Positions 11,341 to 24,061 of a stretch of 64,000 nucleotides of DNA are shown piece by piece. The stretch is from Paramacrobiotus metropolitanus. Taxonomy: Eukaryota > Tardigrada > Eutardigrada > Parachela > Macrobiotidae. The stretch is from positions 62,001 to 126,000 of the forward strand of contig NW_026570397.1 of assembly GCF_019649055.1 (NCBI RefSeq), given 5' to 3'. A model generated the notes under the pieces. It did not search any database, had not been told where the DNA came from, and worked only from the letters and a program-made list of their open reading frames with translations. The position numbers and the translations under genes are program-made. How positions within the stretch are numbered: position 1 is the first letter of the stretch; each line of letters starts with the position of its first letter.

Positions 11341-13290
11341 AGCAGCGCGCTGCCACCGCGACGCCCAAGATGAAGACAGAAAACGCGAAAAGAGAAAAGA
11401 GTCAACCTATTTGTCACTGTCAACCAGCCAGCGAGTGCGGCGCGCACGCGTCAATCAGCGCCAGTTTCCGGTTACCATTTCCGCTAAGCTAATTATTGTT
11501 GTCTGTGTCGGCCGCATCTGCCTTCATTGGCAGGGGCGGCCCCCTTAACTGTATCCTCGTACGTGACTGAGCCGGCTTCAGTGTTGAATGTTCTAGATGA
11601 TGATCTTCCTCCCAGTTAATTAGCTGTTTGTTATGAATTAGTTTACTTGGTTTACTTGTCGCCTGCGCGTGTGTTGTCTTGTAGCGGTGTGTGGCTGCTG
11701 GTTCGGCTGCCGCTGCTCTGTATCTGTATAGTACGTCATGATACCCTGTTGTTTCGCTCCCGTTTCCAGCACAAGTATAATTATCATAGTCATGTAGATT
11801 TTATCCAAAAAATCACAAATCAGTCTTGCATCGATCTAATCCAGGGTCACTTATAACGCCTTGCATCATACCTAAATCATTATTCTGCTATCACCATATA
11901 TAACAAACGATGTAAGGTCACAGCGCTGATCGCTCTTTAGACTCACTTGCAGTTAAATGCCCGAGGTTCCGACGAGCTAGTCAGTGTTTAATTCAACATA
12001 TAAAAAAGTCAAAATTATTATACATTGCGTACTTCCGTAATTTCGCCGAGAAGTCAAGTTTTTTTCAAGTGAGGGAACTGAGAAGCGTGCTAGTAGAACC
12101 AAAACGCCTTGAGCGGCTGAAATGCACCGACTTCGTGATTGTTTGAGTTGTTCCGGCGCGCATGTGGATGCTGCCTGAACGCCGTGCCATTCTTCCACTG
12201 CTTACAATTAGCTATAACTGCCACTGGGTTAAATCTGTATATAAGATTTCCGCTGCTAGTTACAGGAAGTACTTGACCATCCAACTATACAGACGTCAGT
12301 TTTAGTAGTTCAAAAGAGGCGTGCCTGGAGAGAGATCCTCAGCGTACGCGTAATAAGTAACATAAGGCTGGAGGTCACTCGTAACCTAATTCCACCGCGC
12401 TATTACATTGCATTTCGCCAACGACCCGGCGCGCCTCTGGTCCACGTGATCCCGAATTCCCGCTCACCGACGCGCGGTGCCTGAGAAGCGAATTACGCCG
12501 AACAGAACGCGAATGCACGTACAGGACTAGAGTGCAGACGCCCCGTCGCCTTAAACTGGTCTGCGATACTGACTTCCGGTCATTTCTTGTGTAAGATCCG
12601 TATACAGTGCGTCGCGCACGAAACAACCGCTTGCCAAAACTCGCACCACTTCCGTAATACTGTAGCATTCATCGACTTCTTATATACATCTGAAATGGAT
12701 AGCAAACACTTCCAGAAAACAGTGACAACAGCAATTTTTGAAGCAGCCGTTGTGCTTATATATTGCAATGGTCAAGCGGAAGTAAGCAGCTTCGTACATA
12801 CAAAGCGGATCAACCAGGGATTTTTCACCAATAAATACGACAATTTCCTTGAGTGCTGTAAAAATATTTTTTTGTAATAATAATTTTCAAATGTGATTGG
12901 GAAATCCGCGTGTTTTTGGTTTTATATGGCCGTACCGATCGGTCCAGTCAGTGTGCATGTGCCGTCGTTAGGATGAAAAATCGCTTGTCCATCACTGCAG
13001 CTTGTGTTTGTGTGGTTTGTGCCATAATAACGCCGGCCAGCTCACGCCGCCCGCGGCCGCACCAGCCGCATTATCTGCCAAAAATGCAGTGCAATCAGGT
13101 CTGCGCGCAAAACCAGCGATAACCAGTAAAAAATGATAAACGGCACTTTACAGCGAAATGTCGCGATGGCCAGTAGCGTTGTCGAAAATATGGTGCAGAT
13201 TTGTTGGAGCACGCCGCGGCGGAATGCTACAGCGCGCGGCTGAGTCACGTCGCCTGCGAACATCCCGGCCTGGCACCGCGCCGCGGCCGC
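11341..13290. other. intergenic between the 262-aa gene and the FAS-like gene
   Basis: Contains the 3' UTR of the upstream gene (no clear AATAAA seen) and the FAS-like promoter region. Small open frames at 12,375-12,877 and 12,910-13,122 lack motifs or splice support. Confidence 0.45.
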
Positions 13291-13328
13291 TTAAAAAGCC
13301 TAAGCGTTGCCGCGCAGAACAATCAGTT
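13291..13328 (+). promoter_or_regulatory. core promoter of the FAS-like gene
   Basis: A TTAAAAAG TATA-like box at 13,291-13,298 is followed by a TCAGTT initiator at 13,323-13,328. The spacing from TATA to the initiator A is about 34 bp, as expected for an RNA polymerase II core promoter. It would give a 5' UTR of about 180 nt before the ATG at 13,508. Confidence 0.5.
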
Positions 13329-13507
13329 CGCATCGCACTGGGAGACGCTTGCTGTCGGTTTGAAAGCGCACTGAACGCCGAGTGATCCAGACAGACAGTT
13401 ATTAGTATCACCATAATCAGCGGGACTTCCTTATCTGCCGGTTAATTGTATTCGGATTTGCGTGAGACATTGTTTTTCTTATACGTTAATCTAAATACTC
13501 GATCACC

Positions 13508-16500
13508 ATGCACCGCCCAATCAATAATGCCGAAGTGGAGGATCCCGAGGATATCGTCATCTCTGGAATCGGCATCCGTTGCGCCATGTCCGACAACGTC
13601 GAGGAGTTTGCCGACAACCTCTTCAACAGCGTCAACATGGTCCACGAGAATCTCGAGCGCTGTGACGAAGGTACGACTGGCAGCATAGTTTGCTTTATTT
13701 GCTTTTTTTACTAGCAGCCTTTTTTGATTCTAATGAAGCCGGTGTGAAGAAGTGGGTCTGAGTTTATGTGTAAACCAACGGAAATTGATTTTGTAAAAAT
13801 ATTTCTGGCTTCTATGGTAGGCTCCCATAATAGCACGCCCAGTTATGCTGTTGCTGCTTGACGGCCGTTAGTAGTGCGGCTATTATCAGCAGAGTAGCCG
13901 TCGGCTAACGAAGCCATGTCAGCGGCAGTTTAATTAAGCGTCTTTAACGGTCTTGAGATTTTTGCGGCAGATTTCCTTATGAAAGCAGAGTAGCCGTCGG
14001 CTAATGACAGTGCACTTGTTTGTGTGACAGACCACTTTGGAGTGCCGAAGCAGCAGGGCTTCATCAAGGACATCCGCAAGTTCGACGCCACCTTCTTCGG
14101 CGTCCACCCCAAGCAGGCCGACGGGATGGACCCGCAGCTGCGCATCCTGCACGAAGTGGCCTACGAGTGCCTCGTCGATGCCGGTCAGTGCCAGCCGTAA
14201 TTGTACAGAAACGCACAGGAATAAATCAATAGCAACAGTAAACTTAATTAAAATAAAATATTAATAATACAAGATACAGTTTTGTTTTTTAAAATGTTTC
14301 CGGCTTCTATGGTTAGTTCCCATAACGGCACACCCAGCTTTACTGTTGCTGAATGCAGAACTTCAAGATATCCAACGATTCTAACGATTACGGTTGTTGT
14401 TTTTAATTTCTATCTGTAATTTGTTCATTTTAATTAGTATAAATCCGCGCATGCGTATTTGAATGGGTGCTGGCTACTGCCGAATAAAATTGATACTTTA
14501 AATGCAATGCCAGTCAATAAAAGTTACTGAATAAATTTAACAATTATGGTCGTGTACAGCCATCGACCCGGCGAGCCTGAAGAACAGCAACACCGGCGTC
14601 TTCATCGGCACCTCCAACTCGGACGCCCGCGAGGCCTGGACCGCGCCCGACGTCTCGGAGATCGACGGCTACTCCCTCATCGGCACCCACCGCGCCTTCT
14701 TGGCCAACCGCCTGTCTTTCACCTTCGACTTGCGAGGTAACTATTGTAGTACAAATAAAGCGAGTCGGCTGTTTCCCATTTGTTGTCTCTGTGCGTACGA
14801 GGTCAGAAGTCATATGGTGCTGATGCAATGCGTCGTTATTTCCACAGGACCCAGTTTCGGTGTGGATGCCGCCTGTGCCACCAGCGGCGTCGCTATCAAT
14901 CAGGTATGTATACGGCAGTAATGTCGAGCAGCAAGGAAAAGCGCTCCAAGGATAAATAGTGCAGTTCCTCGCAGTTATTGCATAACAGCTGGTCAACGAG
15001 CGCACGCAGGGCCCCGGGCGCCGACTGACTCACAGTTTTTGGAAATATTTCCGGTTTGCTGGTTCCGCCGGAAAAATATTGTTGTAATTGATCGTCGATC
15101 GCGTGCTGCTCGTGACCAGATCTATTTTTTGGAACAGAAACGCGATTAGCAGTTTAGCAGATGTTTACAAAAATAACATTGTGCCTATTTGTATACAGTA
15201 CATGTAATGTATATATATATATACATTTAATACTACTTGTATATATGTAAACACGTACAATTGTATATACTACCATATATACAAATGTACTATTTATATA
15301 CAATATTTGTATATATTTTTCGCGCTTTTGAACTTACTGTATAGACAAATGTGTATATTATGGATTTACGCATACTTCTATGTATTTCGTAGGGATACTT
15401 GCACATCCGCAACGGCGTTTGCGATGCGGCCATCGTGGGCGGCGTGAGTCTGGTGTACCAGCCCAAAGTCTCCTACCAGATCCTCAAGCTGGGCTTACTC
15501 TGCCGCGACGGCAAGTGCAAGGTGTTCGACGAGGCGGCCGACGGGTACGTGCGCGCCGAGGCCATCGCCTGCGCCATGCTGCAGAAGCGCAAGGACGCCA
15601 AGCGCGTGCTGGCCACGCTCATCCACAGCAAGATCAACAACGACGGCTTCAAGGAGCAAGGTACTGTACACAAGGCTTAGCAAAAGCTGATCGAGATTAA
15701 TGAGAAACCTAAGCAAAGTGAAAAGCAGCATTTCCGGCCCGATAGTGACCTTTGCCGTTTGTGCATACAGGCATCACCTTCCCGTCGACGGAGAGCCAGG
15801 GCCAGCTGGTGTGCGAGGTGTACGCCGAGGCCGGCATCGACCCCGAGGACGTGGAGTACGTGGAGGCCCACGGCACCGGCACCACCATCGGCGACCCGCA
15901 GGAGACCAACGGCATCGCCATGGGCTTCGTCAACGCCCGCACCAAGCCGCTCCTCATCGGCGCCGTCAAGTCCAACATGGGCCACTCTGAGCACGCTTCC
16001 GGTAAACATTTAACACGTTTTAGGTTCAAACTCATTCCCAAATTAATTAATTTAAATTAAATGACAAAGTAGTTTGTTTAATTTCCAGTTAGTTTCCAAA
16101 TTAGTCGCCTTACTGTTACATTTCGAATTTACTAATTTCCCACGTTAGTTTGTAAATTTATAAACTAATTTTTAAACAATTTCTAAAATGATTTTGAAGA
16201 TCTTAGATCCGAACGTTTCCACATTTATTTGCTGGTTTCCGTATTTCCGAATTAATTGTATTTCCTTAAATTGAATTTCGGCTTAATTTTAAATTTCCAA
16301 GTTGCCGGGTTAATTTGTAAAATTCCAAATGGTAAAATTATTTTTTTCGTTTGGTTTAAATTATCTTATAATTTTCGACATAGTTGTTAAATATTTCCAA
16401 ATCGGAAGAATGAGCACAACATATATTTTACAGGCGTGGTGTCGCTGGCCAAGATCATGATCGCCATGCAAGCCGGCGTGATCCCCCCGAACATGAACTA

Positions 16501-19500
16501 CAAGAACCCCAACCCGCTGATCCCCGCGCTCGTGGACGGCCGGCTAAAGGTCATCACCGAGCCGACCAAGTGGAACTGCACCATCGCCGGCCTGAACTGC
16601 TTCGGCTTCGGCGGCCAGAACAGCCACTTGGTGGTGCGCGGCAACCCGCGCACGCGCCACGACACCATCAGCGAGCCGCGCCTCTTCGTCTACATGGGCC
16701 GCACGGAGGAGGCCGCGCAGACCGCCATGCAGTACGCCCTCAAGCACCAGGACAACCCCTACGTCTCCTACCTGCTGATGCAGACGGCCTTCACCAAGCC
16801 GGCCGCCATGCCCTACCGCGGCTACTGCCTCCTCAACAGCCCCAAGGGCGACCCGGCCATCCACGTCGACCGCGTCACCACCGAGGTCAAGCCGGTGTGG
16901 TACGTCTTCAGCGGGCAGGGCACGCAGTGGGCCTCCATGGGCCGCGAGATGCTCAAACTGGACGCCTTCCGCAAGTCCATCGACAAGTGCGCCCACGCCC
17001 TCAAGCCGCACGGCCTGGACCTGATTAAGCTGCTGGCCCACTCCACCGACGCCGACTACGAGGACCCCACCGTCTCCTTCGTCGGCATCGCCGCCATCCA
17101 GGTGGCGCTGGTCGACCTCCTCACCGCCATGAAGATCGACGCCCAGGGCTTCGTCGGCCACAGCGCCGGCGAGATCGGCTGCGCCTACGCCGACGGCAGC
17201 TTCACCGCCGAGGAGGCCGTCCTGGCCGCCTACTTCCGTGGCCGCGCCGTCATCAACGCCAAACAGCAGGCCGGCGCCATGGCCGCCGTCGGGCTGCCGT
17301 GGGCCGAGGCGCAGAAGCGCTGCCGCGGCGACGTCGTCCCGGCCTGCAACAACGCCAAGGACAACGTCACCGTCTCCGGCCCCGCCGACCAGGTGGCCGC
17401 CCTCGTCAACGAGCTGAAGGCGCAGAACGTCTTCGCCAAGGAGGTCAACAGCTACGGCATTGCCTTCCACTCGCCGGCCATGAAGGCCGCCGCGCCCGAG
17501 TACCTGGCCAGTCTGAAGAAGCTCCTGCCCAGTCCCAAGATGCGCACCACGCGCTGGCTGAGCACGGCCGTGGAGGAGGCCCAGTGGGGCTCGGAGGTGG
17601 CGCGCTACGCCTCCGCCGAGTACTTCACCCACAACCTCACCAACACCGTCAAGTTCCACGAGGCCCTGAGCAAGGTCCCGTCCAACGCCATCGTCGTGGA
17701 GATCGCGCCGCACGGTCTCCTGCAGGCCCTCATCAAGGCCACCGTCGGCAGCCAGGCCACGCCCGTGGCGCTGATGAAGAAGGGCGCCGACGAGCTCTTC
17801 TTCCTGGAGTCCATCGGCAAACTCTACGTCGCCGGCCTGAACCCCCGCGTCACCGAGATCTTCCCCAAACCGACACTTCCGGCGCCCCGCGACACGCCCT
17901 TCATCGGCTCCGTCGTCCGCTGGGACCACTCCGCCAACTGGAGGATCCCCTACCCCACCGACTTCATCCACAAGGGCGGTAAGGGCGGCGCCCACCACAC
18001 CTACACCTACGACCTCAACGACCCGCTCAACGTCCGCCTCTTCGACAACAAGGTCGGTCGGCAGCCCGTCTTCAGCGTGGGCGCCTACCTGAACATGACG
18101 GCCAAGGCCTTCGCCGCCGAGACCGGCAACACCATCGAGAAGGCGCCCCGTGTCCACTTCAGCGACGTCGAGATCCGCAAGACCCTGCCGTTGACCCCCG
18201 GCGCCAAGATGGCCTTCGACGTCAGCGTCACCAAGTCCACCGGCTACTTCGAAATCAACCACAACGGTGAGACCATCGTCACCGGCACCGTGGGCGTGGC
18301 TGACGCCTTCAACACCCACTTGTCGGAGGACATCCCGGACCACACCGACGCGCGTCTGGACCGCCACACGACCTACAACGAACTGCGTCAACGCGGCTAC
18401 AACTACGGTCCGCAGTTCCAGCTGCTGAAGAACACCAACGAGCACGGCACGCGGGCCCATATCACCAGCCCGGCCGGCTACGACGGCGCCGTCGACGCCC
18501 TTATCCAGTTGCTGGTGCTCAGCCAGAACAGCCGCGACCTGGTGGTCCCCACCGAGATCGGCTCGGTGACCTTGGACATCTCCAAACTGTCCTCGGCGCT
18601 GCAGTCGGACGGCACCCTGCCGGCCACTGTCTACCCGGAGATGGGCATCGCCACCTGCCCCGGCGCCGAGATCGAAGGCGTCCTGCTGGCGCCGGTGACC
18701 GGGGACTTCCAGGCCACCCACCAGTACTCCGTCAAGGAGCACGGCTTCCTGGCCAACAGCGGCAGCGTGCACCGCACCGACGCCGAACACCGCTACGTCC
18801 AGGACTACCTCCGCGTGCTCACCGACTACCTGCACACCGAGAGCGACCGTCTGGTCCGCAGCGGCGCGTCCTCGACCATCTTCAAGGAGATCGCCGCCAG
18901 CCGCGGCTCCACCGGTAAGACCGTGTCCCCCGCCACCGATCCTTTCTCGCATGAGCCGCGCGCCACCCTCTACAACCTGCTCCGCCAAGTCTTCGAAGCC
19001 GTCAACCACCGCCACCCGGGAACGCCCGTCGATGACGTCATCCGCCGCACCGTGACCTCGCTGCGCCCCACCCTCAAGGATGACCTCTTGCTCAACACCC
19101 TCACCAAGCGAAGCGTCATGCAGCCGGTCTTGGACGTCGCTCTGGAGAACACCGACGACGACGTTGTCCAGATTCTGGAGCTCCTGCGTGGCGACCAGCC
19201 CTCCAAGAGCGCCGACATCGTCACCGACTTGACTTCGCCGCACGATGCGCCCGTGGAGTTCAAGAGCCTCGCCGTCAAAGCCGGTCAGCAGACGGAGATC
19301 CACCCGGGGTCGGCCACAATCCTCGTGGCGGACACATACTTCACCAACGGCCTGCAGGCCCTGCCCGGCGACCTCAAGACCATCTCCACCATCCTCAAGG
19401 ACGACGGCTACCTGCTGGCCGTGCAACCCTTCGACGGCCCCGTCAACGAGTTGGCCACCTTCATCGCCTCCGTCGAGGCCAAGAACGGACCCACCCGCTT

Positions 19501-22500
19501 CCCGACATACGAGCAGTTCCGACAGGCGCTGCAGGCCGAGGGTTTCGCCGTGGTCCTGGAAAAGGAGGACGGTGTCTTCAACCGCATGATCCTGGCGCGT
19601 AAGACGACCGCCGAACCCCCGACCAAACACCACTCCGTCTACCTCAACGAGCGCTCCACCCTGGACCAGCACGCCGACCACGTCTCGGAGGAGCTAACCC
19701 GACATTTCAAAGACCTGGACACCGACGCCTCCTCCGACAGCCGCGTGTGGCTGGTGGCGCCGCGCGGCCGCACCGACCTCGCCAGCGTCCTGACCCATCC
19801 CAAGATCCGGGAGCACCCGCACGCGTCCCGTCTGCGCTTCGTCGGGGACCGCAGCACCACCGGCAACGGCCTGCCCAAGTTCAGCACGGCCGCGCCCTTC
19901 GACCGCGTCCTGGCCGGGGATCTGCGCTATAACGTGCACGATGGCCGCAACTGGGGCACCACCCGCAACGTCCCCTTCACGTCGGACGTCCTGACCGACG
20001 CCACTACCGCCGTGGCGCATGACACCTTCGAATGGCACGAGGGGCCGGTGCAACACGCGGCCGCCAACAAGGAGACCATCGCCGTCACCTACGCCACCGT
20101 TAACAAGGACAAGAAGCTCGTTGCCTTCGCCGGTCAGACAGTGCCCCGAGGGGAACCCGTTGTCGGCACCGTCCCCGCCACCAAGGTGGCCACCCATGTC
20201 GCGGTGCACCCCGAGGACGTTGTTCCGCTGCCCAAGGGTCTCTCTGCCCGCGACGCCGCCACCGTCGTCTTCCCGTACAGCGTGGCTTACTATGCGCTCA
20301 GTCATCTGGCGCGTGTCAACAAAGGTCACTCCGTCCTCGTGCATTTTGATGAAGCGGCTCCCGCTCAATCCGAAGCCGTACTGCGCACCGCCGTCCTCCT
20401 GGGCGCCGACGTCTTCGCATCCGGAAGCGTCCCGGAACACGTGGCCCGTCTCCCACAACTGCAAGGACGTGTCTTGACTTCGCTGCATGACAAGAACGCC
20501 GCTGCCCGCATTCTGCAGGCCACCGGCGGACGCGGTGTCAGCGTCATCGTCAACACTGGCCGCTCGTCGCGTCTACAGGAGAGCGCTCGCGTCATCGCCC
20601 CCAACGGCACCTACCTGGAAACGTCGAAGGTCACCGCCGGTGACCGAAGCAAGGCCGCGGTCAACAAGAACATCACCGTCTACAAGAACGTCGCCGATGC
20701 CGTCACCCGTCTGGACGGACCGACCAAGCAGCCGGTCACCGCCTTCCTTGCCCAGGCCCTGTCCCGTGGCGACATTGCGCCGTTGCCGCTGCGCCTCGTC
20801 CGCTCGCTGAAGGACATCAACACCGTCACCGACGAAGCGGTGGTTCTGGACGTCCGCGGGGAGAACACGGCCCCCATCAAGGCCACCCCGAAAGCCCACT
20901 TCAGTGCCAACAAGACCTACGTGGTGGTGGGCGAGAGCGAGGAAGTCCTGGTGGGTCTGGCCTACTGGCTGACCACCCGCGGGGCCCGCCTCATCCAGCT
21001 CAGCAGCCAGGCCAACGTCGGCCCGGTGCTCAACCGCGAACGCCGCTTCTTCGAATCCCAGGGCGTGGAGATCAACGTTAACAACGGACAGACGGCCGAG
21101 GCCCTTCTGCAGACCGCTGCATCGCGCGCTCCCCTCGGTGGCGTCTTCGTGCTGGACCATGTCAACTTCAACCAGCGCCAGACACCGCCGTCCAAGATCA
21201 ATGTCACCGATCTGGACCGGGCCGTGCGCAACGTGGCTAAGGACTCCCTGGACTTCTTCGTCGTCCTGACCTCCGTGCTGCACCAGGGCGCCTCAACGGC
21301 CGAAAACGTTGTGGACAGCCGCAGCGCCGCCGGACTACCGGCGCAGATCGTGCAAGTCGGCAACGTGGTCTTCCACAAGAACGACCCGGACCACCCGGAC
21401 ACCACCGAGGAGGACCACAAGGCCATCTCGCTGCCGACCCTCTTCGACGCCCTCACCGACATCGTCCGCCGACCCGTCACCACCGCCGTCATCTCGCCGC
21501 CGCCGGCCGTCCACCGCCAGCGCACCGCCGCCTTCGACGAGGACGGCAGCGGACCGCAGGACAAGTCCTACCTGCCGCAGGCCGTGGCCAAGATCATGGG
21601 CATCAAGGATTTCGGCGCGCTGGACATGTTCCTGTCGCTGGGTGACTACGGCATCGACTCCCTCATGGCCATGGAACTGGGCAAGATCCTGGAGCGCGAC
21701 TTCAACCTGTCGCTGACGCTGCAGGAGATCCGCTCGTTGTGCGTGCGCGACATCTGCCTCATGTCCGGCGCCACCAACGCCGTGGAGGCCGCCAAGTTCT
21801 CCGAGAACAAGACCCTGTCGGAGGTGCCGACGCTCCTCGACACCGTCAAGAAGCACTACAACCTCAACGAGCTGGTGCCCAAGGAGACCGTGACGCTGCT
21901 GCGCCAGGTGAAGGAGCGCAATGACACCCTCTTCATCGTCCACCCCATGGAGGGCTCCGTGCTGCCCGTGCTGGAGGCCCTGGCCAACCATCTGCAGGTG
22001 ACGACATACGGCCTCAACTGCACGCAGACCAGCGACATGACCTCCATGCAGACGCTGGCTGCTTCTTATATCAAGGTAAGGGATCAAGCGCAAGAAATCA
22101 GTATACGCTGTGTGACTATATGTACGAAGTACACATATAATTAAGATATACGCGTATAAATATATATAGGCGGCATATATTTATTTTTACATATGCGTAT
22201 ATATCTTTGCTGTATGTATGTATGTAAACAGGATGTATATATTTTGAAGTATATTTATATACTGCTCATGATCATACACGACGTACATGTTTATTAGTCT
22301 ATATGATAATTATGTGTATAATCCAGTTAAAATAACTTTTATGTAATCGATTTATTCTTGTTCGGACAGGCTCTGAAGCAAGTACAGTCGCACGGCCCGT
22401 ACAACCTGGGCGGCTACTCCTTCGGCGCCGGCGTGGCCTTCGAGATGGCGCTGCAGCTGCAGAAAGAAGACCCCAAGAGCGTGCGCAACCTGGTGCTGCT

Positions 22501-23271
22501 GGACGGCTCGCACTCCTTCGTGGGCGCCTTCACCAAGACCATGAAGGGTGGCTACACCGTGGACCCCAATATGCCGCTGGACGAGATGAACAAGCGCAAG
22601 CAGACCGCCTTCGAGGTGGCCATCTTCGTGCTGTACGTCACGCAGCTGGTCAAGACCCAGCGCAAACAGGTACCGACATTTATACAGCGTCACGGATTTT
22701 AAAGGTCACTTCTATGTTATAGCGGTGTGACTCTTTGTGTTCGCGTAGTTGACGTAGATTAAAGGTCACACACTTTAGATAACGAAGATATATACCACTC
22801 ACCGGTGTTAGCCTAAAGGTCCCGCTGTGCTTGTTTAGTTGACGGAGAAGCTGCAGGCCGCCCGCAGCTTCGAGGAGCGCGTGGACGTGACCGCCCAGGA
22901 GCTCCAACGCTGCCCGCAGCTCAGCCACATCCCCCTGGAGACGCTGCGCACCGCCGCGGTGCAGTTCGCCGAGCGCCTGATGGTGGCCGACGTCTACAAA
23001 CCGACGGGCAAGTACAACGGGCCCCTGACGCTGGTCAAGTGCAGCGAGAAGATGATCCGCAACCTCGGCGAGTACTACGAACTGGACAAGGTAAGTTGGC
23101 GGCGTTGCGCTCAACCGACGTGTCCTTGACAGAGAGTGCGTGTTGCAGGTGGTGGAGCATCGCGACAAGATCCGCGCCGTCACCGTCAACGGCAACCACG
23201 AGGGCTTCGTGCTGGGCGAGAGCGCCAAACTCACCGCCAACTACATCAACGAGTCCGTGCTCTCTCATTAA
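13508..23271 (+). CDS. fatty-acid-synthase-like megasynthase, 2,454 aa, degenerate reductive domains
   Basis: Exons 13,508-13,670; 14,031-14,183; 14,560-14,736; 14,848-14,903; 15,393-15,660; 15,771-16,001; 16,434-22,075; 22,370-22,669; 22,839-23,090; 23,149-23,271. All junctions are GT-AG with matching phases; stop TAA. Domain order is that of animal cytosolic type I FAS. Ketosynthase: Cys174 in DAACATS, His306 in EAHGTGT, His344 in [10 protein letters not shown]. Malonyl/acetyl transferase: GQGTQW, Ser593 in GHSAGE, His695. Dehydratase region about 880-1110. Methyltransferase-like core about 1200-1420. Enoyl- and ketoreductase regions about 1540-2030. ACP: phosphopantetheine Ser2092 in DYGIDSLMA. 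Thioesterase: Ser2247 in GYSFGA, Asp2275, His2431. The DH His position is Asn888 (Asp1037 kept). The ER glycine-rich NADPH loop is absent ([12 protein letters not shown] at 1654-1665). The KR lacks its glycine loop ([12 protein letters not shown]), and its catalytic Tyr/Asn positions are Val/Ser near 1976-1980. Loading, condensation and release look functional; beta-carbon reduction probably is not. Seven of the ten coding exons are short, while 5.6 kb of one exon has no intron. Confidence 0.95.
13793..14355. repeat. duplicated segments in introns 1 and 2 of the FAS-like gene
   Basis: A segment of about 65 bp in intron 1 (13,793-13,858; contains GGCTTCTATGGTAGGCTCCC) recurs, diverged, in intron 2 (14,279-14,355; GGCTTCTATGGTTAGTTCCC). 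A shorter AGCAGAGTAGCCGTCGGCTA repeat occurs twice in intron 1 (about 13,888 and 13,984). The second copy ends about 20 nt before the exon 2 acceptor. Confidence 0.7.
15190..15325. repeat. TA-rich microsatellite in intron 4 of the FAS-like gene
   Basis: Runs of TATATA and GTATATAC-type units. A similar TATA-rich tract fills intron 7 (about 22,140-22,330). Confidence 0.7.
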
Positions 23272-23496
23272 TTTTACAGTCTGCATTTTGCTTTGTAGTT
23301 CGCATACTTCATTCTATATATACTACTCTGTTAATCCATATGTGCACAGTTCATTTTTAAAGCTCATTCATTGCTCAGTGTTACAGCTCTTCGCCAGTAG
23401 TTATGCTGCTTCAGAAGGGATCTATTAGTCCGTGTGCTCATTTTATACCGGGTATGCGGTTACGTTATCGGCTGTAGTACAGTAATTGCCCAAACA

Positions 23497-23502
23497 AATA
23501 AA
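23497..23502 (+). terminator. candidate poly(A) signal of the FAS-like gene
   Basis: AATAAA lies 226 nt after the stop codon and is the first canonical hexamer on this strand after it. Confidence 0.5.
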
Positions 23503-24055
23503 ATTAGCTCATCATTCATTCGGTTGCATTTGAATTTTCCCAGTTTGCGGTGCATATTGCGACTTGCGAGTACCGAGGCACAGGCGTTTTAAACAGGGCT
23601 CCTCTCAAAACCACCAGTTTAAAACTAATTAAAATTTTTATTTATGTTTATAGTTTTCTGCTTACACACGTACATGGGAGTGCTCATAAAATATTTTTCT
23701 GATTTGCAAAAACAAAATATTCTTCTGATCTGCAAGAAAAAGGTACGAGAAAAAGTACGAGTACGAGTACGTACACTTGAAAGAATCTAATAATTTTTTA
23801 TGAATCGTTAAATTAATTGTTATCGTTGAATTAATTAAAAAAAGTTTTCTCATGTGGAAATTCCGCATGAGTTGTCCAGAATGTTGGCCAGATTTGTTGT
23901 CCACAATGGAAATTTATATATTGTTCAAAGTACATACCTATCTGCATTGCGGAAAACATCATAGTCATAGTACGTAGTACAGATACATATAATTTATTAG
24001 TAGCATACATATCACAATACAGATACGTACATCGTCATTCTAGTTTCTTGGAACA
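23503..24055. other. intergenic gap between two convergent genes
   Basis: AT-rich with a GTACGAG simple repeat near 23,745-23,770. No coding signal. The FAS-like gene enters from the left and the EGF membrane gene from the right, so the 3' UTRs may nearly meet here. Confidence 0.45.
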
Positions 24056-24061
24056 TTTATT
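24056..24061 (-). terminator. candidate poly(A) signal of the minus-strand membrane-protein gene
   Basis: TTTATT on the plus strand reads AATAAA on the minus strand, about 550 nt past the TGA stop. Another AATAAA overlaps the last codons near 24,616 but is too close to the stop to be the main signal. Confidence 0.35.

Noticed and set aside
16544-19681. 1,045-codon open frame on the minus strand
   Set aside because: It is exactly antisense to the FAS-like exon. The strong G/C third-position bias of that exon removes stops on the opposite strand, and the translation is Val/Gly/Asp-rich nonsense without domains. The same holds for 19,694-20,488, 20,573-21,283 and 21,335-22,093.
13508-23271. FAS-like gene as a pseudogene because DH/ER/KR are degenerate
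   Set aside because: No stop or frameshift in 7,365 nt of CDS, all nine introns spliceable in phase, and KS, AT, ACP and TE active sites intact. Divergence is confined to three domains, which fits functional specialisation better than decay.
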